Assembly (NCBI RefSeq): GCF_026914265.1
Contig: NC_069124.1
Span: 27,126,989-27,190,988 of the forward strand
Source: Mya arenaria
Taxonomy: Eukaryota; Mollusca; Bivalvia; Myida; Myidae
Direction of reading: 5' to 3'
DNA: 64,000 bases
A model generated the notes under the pieces. It did no database searches. It saw nothing but the letters and a program-made list of their open reading frames with translations, and was not told the origin of the DNA. Both the position numbers and the translations under genes were made by a program. How positions within the stretch are numbered: the stretch's first letter is position 1; every line of letters begins with the position of its first letter. Below, piece by piece: positions 61,001 through 64,000 of the stretch.

Positions 61001-63868
61001 TTTTGGTATTTGTATGCAGCTACATTATATATATGGTAAAATATGTTTTTGTGCAAAAGTTTGCATCGTTGACCAACTTTCGGTCAGAAACCAGGTCGCT
61101 CAGCCTTCATTGTTATGATGCGGGCCCTGATAGCGCATATGTAAACAAAAACCGGACATTAACGCCACGTGAATTTACTGAATAATGCACGTTTTCTACC
61201 GATAACGCCCGGGTTTTTGCGTTTTATTACACCACGATAACGGACCGAAAACACACATTTTATGCAATAATACGTATTTATAATATTCTTGACCTTGAAA
61301 AGATAGAAAATAAACATATAAATAAGGAACTATTTTATCTGTGCATTCATTGTCGTATAACATTAGGTTACGATAGCTGTTCTAATTTACCCACCGTTGA
61401 GAACAATGAGAGAAAGAAAAAAGAGAAAATGCTCTTGAATAATCAATTTATTTTAGCAGAAATGTAGATTTAAATGAATGTAAATATAAGTATTAAAATT
61501 CGACATGTTGCATTTTATTGGGATATGGTATGCAATGGCGCAGTTCAAAATGTTGGTGGAGTCCTTCGGACTCCACCCATTTTGAACAGCCCCATTGCAT
61601 ACCATACCCCAATAAAATGCAACATGTCGAATTTTAATACAATGGCGCAGTTCAAAATGTTGGTGGAGTCCTTCGGACTCCACCCATTTTGAACAGCCCC
61701 ATTGCATACCATACCCCAATAAAATGCAACATGTCGAATTTTAATCCTTAAACAATCTACAGATGTAAACGTTTTCAACTTACACATTAAAGCAATGGCT
61801 ATATGGACGCAAATATATGTAGCAAAGCGATGTCAAAGATCAATTTTAGCATTGTTTATTGATATAAGTGCATATTTTGACTATAATGTGGTATGTTATA
61901 TATACATTATTATAATAAGTATTATAATAACATATATTTTATTTTAAATAATGACAGCCTGTCCGTTTGGATATTTTGGTGACAAGTGTCTGCGAAGATG
62001 TCATTGTAAGAGCCAATGTGAAGTTATTATTGGCAACTGCACCGTTTGTGAGCCGGGTTGGGAGCCACCTACATGTGAAGGTACGTTTAAACGCAATGTC
62101 AAATGCTTTGTGGTCAAGGATGCGCTCCTCTCTGATAAGATTGAGAATGCTACTTTAGTTAACAAAATGTTTAGGTGTGAGTATTATAAATTCTTAATTG
62201 TTTCTATACGTTGAATTCAGTCATAATTATAAATCTGTAGGACACTAGTGGGTGTGAATGGTCTAGTAAGTGAGAATGGTCCAATGATATAAATCTACGA
62301 CTCTGATTGAAGATATGTGCTGTTAAATCACCGTCAGGTTTGCCGTCCCATGACTCATCTAAACATAATGAAAGGTCATACTTAAAACATGTGTTACCAG
62401 AAACGAAAACAACGAACTAAATAAATTTGTAATAGATTATTATTGAATAAATAATCGTGTTGATAAAAATAATATAAATACTGGCAAAATGTGACATGTT
62501 CAACAAATCAAGTAATACCAAATGGTCCCATTTCATCTTTAATATGTAAAAATAATTCTCTTGGCAACTCCAGCAATGTTTTCATCATTGTACATCAACA
62601 AAATATTATATGCTTTATGATAAACAGCCATGCCTTCGCCGCGTACATTTTGAGGTCAGTTTATACAGCGAAACTATTTCAATAGGGAATTCTCTTGTAA
62701 ACATAAAAAAATATTAATTGTCCAACAGCGAGCCGAGCATAAATATATAACGACAAGACCTCAACAACATTTTGAGTTGATGTAGTATAATATTTAGAAG
62801 CCTTTAAAAATCAATGCAAGAGTTAGTTTTGAATGGATTGTACTGTTTATATACATCAATATACAAGCGAGCTGCTTGAGTGAACTTCGACAGCGGTCAT
62901 TTAGAAAAGCGTAAGTGACGTATGATTTAACGTGCACTTCTGCCAAGACGTACTTATTCTGATGAAAACCTGTACGTGGAGGTCACACACACGATAAAAC
63001 TTTTCAAGAACGAGCAAAACACGTTTTTCAACGCGATTATGTTATCATATACTGTAACATTTTATTTTACATAATTACTGTGACTCTCAATCAAATTTAT
63101 GAATTTCTCTACATTATCAGAAACAATATATAACATAATAATAAAAATAATTATGTTGTTAAATGTATATCAAAATAATCATGGTATGAAACTAAGATAA
63201 TTTCAACGTATAATCCCAATACATTAATTATGAATTTATTTTATTTTTACCAAATATGTAGAAGCGCGTAATTGGTTTGTTGAATTTTGTTACAGTCTGT
63301 TCACAAGGCTATTATGGACAAACTTGCAGCAAAAAATGTTCACAGAATTGTAGAAACGACATTTGCAACGCAGAGAACGGTAAATGCCTGCTAGGATGTA
63401 AACCAGGATTTGATTTTACAGTAAACAAGAACTGTTCATCTGGTAATTTACTCCGTAGATAACCATGTTTTGTCCACTGGAATATTTGTGTTACAAATAG
63501 ACAAATTTTAGCCGAATATGTTACCTATTTGTTTCGCAAATATATATATTCTTAAAATCCGTATAAACAAGTGTGTTCGCAACTAAATTAAAAAGATCAA
63601 AACAACGTATTGATTCCCTAATCAATTTGTTTTTCGCATTGTCTGACAAGAAACTAAATTATTATTTTTGGTTTTAACAAATATGTAGAATGACGTAAAC
63701 AGTCTTTTCCTTTTTTTACAGTCTGTTTACAAGGCTACTTTGGCCAAGATTGCAGCCAAGAATGTTCGCCGAATTGTGTCAACGACATTTGCAACGCCGA
63801 AGACGGCAACTGCGTGCTAGGATGCAAACCTGGATTCGATTATACTATAAACACGAACTGCTCATCTT
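55081..63868 (+). CDS. Secreted or membrane receptor: signal peptide, fucolectin (F5/8C-like) domain, EGF repeats (3' end off window)
   Basis: Exons with matching phase-1 junctions: 55081-55141 (signal peptide MERVLKILLASMILNINVEL, in-frame stop just upstream), 58018-58224, 59450-59662, 61958-62080, 63296-63442 and 63722-63868. Exons 2-3 form a fucolectin domain: GNAYQSSTFSSCTADKALDG, CTCSVTAPNESPRWWEMDFG, IDSIVVTGRT, then DTVEQSLNLAAYISN and DVLTICQVEVFEA. Such domains bind fucose or other glycans. Exons 4-6 are MEGF/scavenger-receptor-F type EGF modules (CPFGYFGDKCLRRCHC; CSQGYYGQTCSKKCSQNC; CLQGYFGQDCSQECSPNC). Known: this order occurs in mollusc MEGF10-like proteins and in receptor tyrosine phosphatases with fucolectin heads; the window ends before that can be decided. 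An extra EGF exon in the 59.7-61.9 kb intron cannot be excluded. Confidence 0.9.
56760..57080 (-). repeat. Dispersed repeat (copy 3 of 3, reverse)
   Basis: Reverse counterpart of 50.64-50.90 kb: TTTAAACATAAACCCTGTTT, AACGCCAAAGACATAGATCA, AAACGGTCAGTAAAATTTAA and GGGTTTAAACCAG. An open frame of 108 codons across it has no family signature. Confidence 0.8.
57240..57432 (-). mobile_element. tRNA-derived SINE (reverse)
   Basis: Read on the minus strand it begins TCCGGTTCACGCAGTGGTTA (A-box-like) and carries the B box GGGTTCGATGACC. A conserved-looking body follows (GGTCACTATGCCGGACAAGT, then CCACCGGTTACTCCGGTTCC). The body resembles the central domain of MetaSINE-type elements known in bivalves, but I recall this from memory only. 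Confidence 0.75.
58225..61957 (+). other. Introns 2 and 3 of the fucolectin-EGF gene
   Basis: 58225-59449 and 59663-61957, AT-rich. Intron 3 holds two small hairpins (TTGCACTTTAT/ATAAAGTGCAA near 60.11 kb; TACTACGA/TCGTAGTA near 60.22 kb) and the foldback element at 61.49 kb. Confidence 0.5.
61492..61745. mobile_element. Near-perfect foldback (MITE) with partial tandem copy
   Basis: 61492-61638 is a 147-bp hairpin. Arms of about 72 nt run from ATTAAAATTCGACATGTTGC to GGAGTCC, meet at a TTC centre, and return with about five mismatches. 61639-61745 repeats the last 107 bp directly. TA-type borders suggest a Tc1/mariner-related MITE. Confidence 0.92.
62081..63295 (+). other. Intron 4 of the fucolectin-EGF gene
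   Basis: AT-rich. No exon or repeat recognised. Confidence 0.5.
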
Positions 63869-63915
63869 GTAATGAATTCCGTTAATGCCATTGTTCTGTC
63901 CGCTGGAATTTTCGC
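63245..63915 (+). repeat. Tandem duplication of an EGF exon with flanks
   Basis: Exons 63296-63442 and 63722-63868 are both 147 nt with the same phases and similar sequence. Preceding (CAAATATGTAGAA) and following (TGTCC-CTGGAAT) intron bases also match, giving a unit of about 426 bp. Confidence 0.88.
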
Positions 63916-64000
63916 GCGCAAATGTTTATGCCTTAACTTTACGTAAATAATTTAATTTTTGACAATAATTGGGTTGTAATATTTTGCTTTGCATCTGCTG

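Noticed and set aside
61453-61787. Several 70-90 codon frames on both strands
   Set aside because: All are readings of the foldback element and its partial copy.

Overview
This is an AT-rich, intron-rich metazoan window. The gene families and their style (two-exon SRCR domains, fucolectin plus MEGF-type EGF receptors, clan 2 P450s, tRNA-derived SINEs, foldback elements, abundant mini- and microsatellites) point to a mollusc, most likely a bivalve. That assignment rests on family content, not on a species match.

Region 1 (0.2-13.6 kb, minus strand) is the best gene. It is an adhesion G-protein-coupled receptor whose ectodomain I could assemble from 21 exons with matching splice phases: a short linker, five SRCR domains, a hormone-receptor-like domain, a complete GAIN domain and a GPS motif with an HL|T cleavage site. 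The seven-helix part lies beyond the left edge, and the signal-peptide exon was not found. LINE debris, a foldback element and simple repeats sit in its introns.

Region 2 (about 17-39.7 kb) is a segmental duplication zone. Three damaged, intronless copies of one clan 2 cytochrome P450 lie on the plus strand at 17.5, 27.9 and 37.7 kb. They share flanks, a 3' MITE and a 65-66 bp minisatellite (arrays at 19.7 and 32.3 kb). Inserted in the zone are a frameshifted SLC25A51-like mitochondrial NAD carrier retrocopy, palindromic MITEs, a compound trinucleotide microsatellite and a CR1-like LINE fragment.

Region 3 (39.8-43.8 kb, minus strand) holds a small PLAC8-family gene. Immediately upstream of its last exon are about five degraded tandem copies of that exon's own 3' splice site and first codons. 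A copy of its 3' end lies 2.2 kb away at 39.8-40.1 kb.

Region 4 (44-54.9 kb) is gene-poor. It holds a SWIM-zinc-finger relic, a minisatellite with an approximately 270 bp higher-order period, an ATT microsatellite and a dispersed repeat.

Region 5 (55.1 kb to the right edge, plus strand) is the 5' half of a secreted or membrane receptor gene: signal peptide, fucolectin-type F5/8C domain in two exons, then MEGF-like EGF exons, the last two being a tandem exon duplication. It runs off the window. A tRNA-derived SINE and a near-perfect foldback element lie in its introns.

The intact genes encode proteins of the kind used at the cell surface for recognition. They are neighbours rather than a demonstrable pathway.
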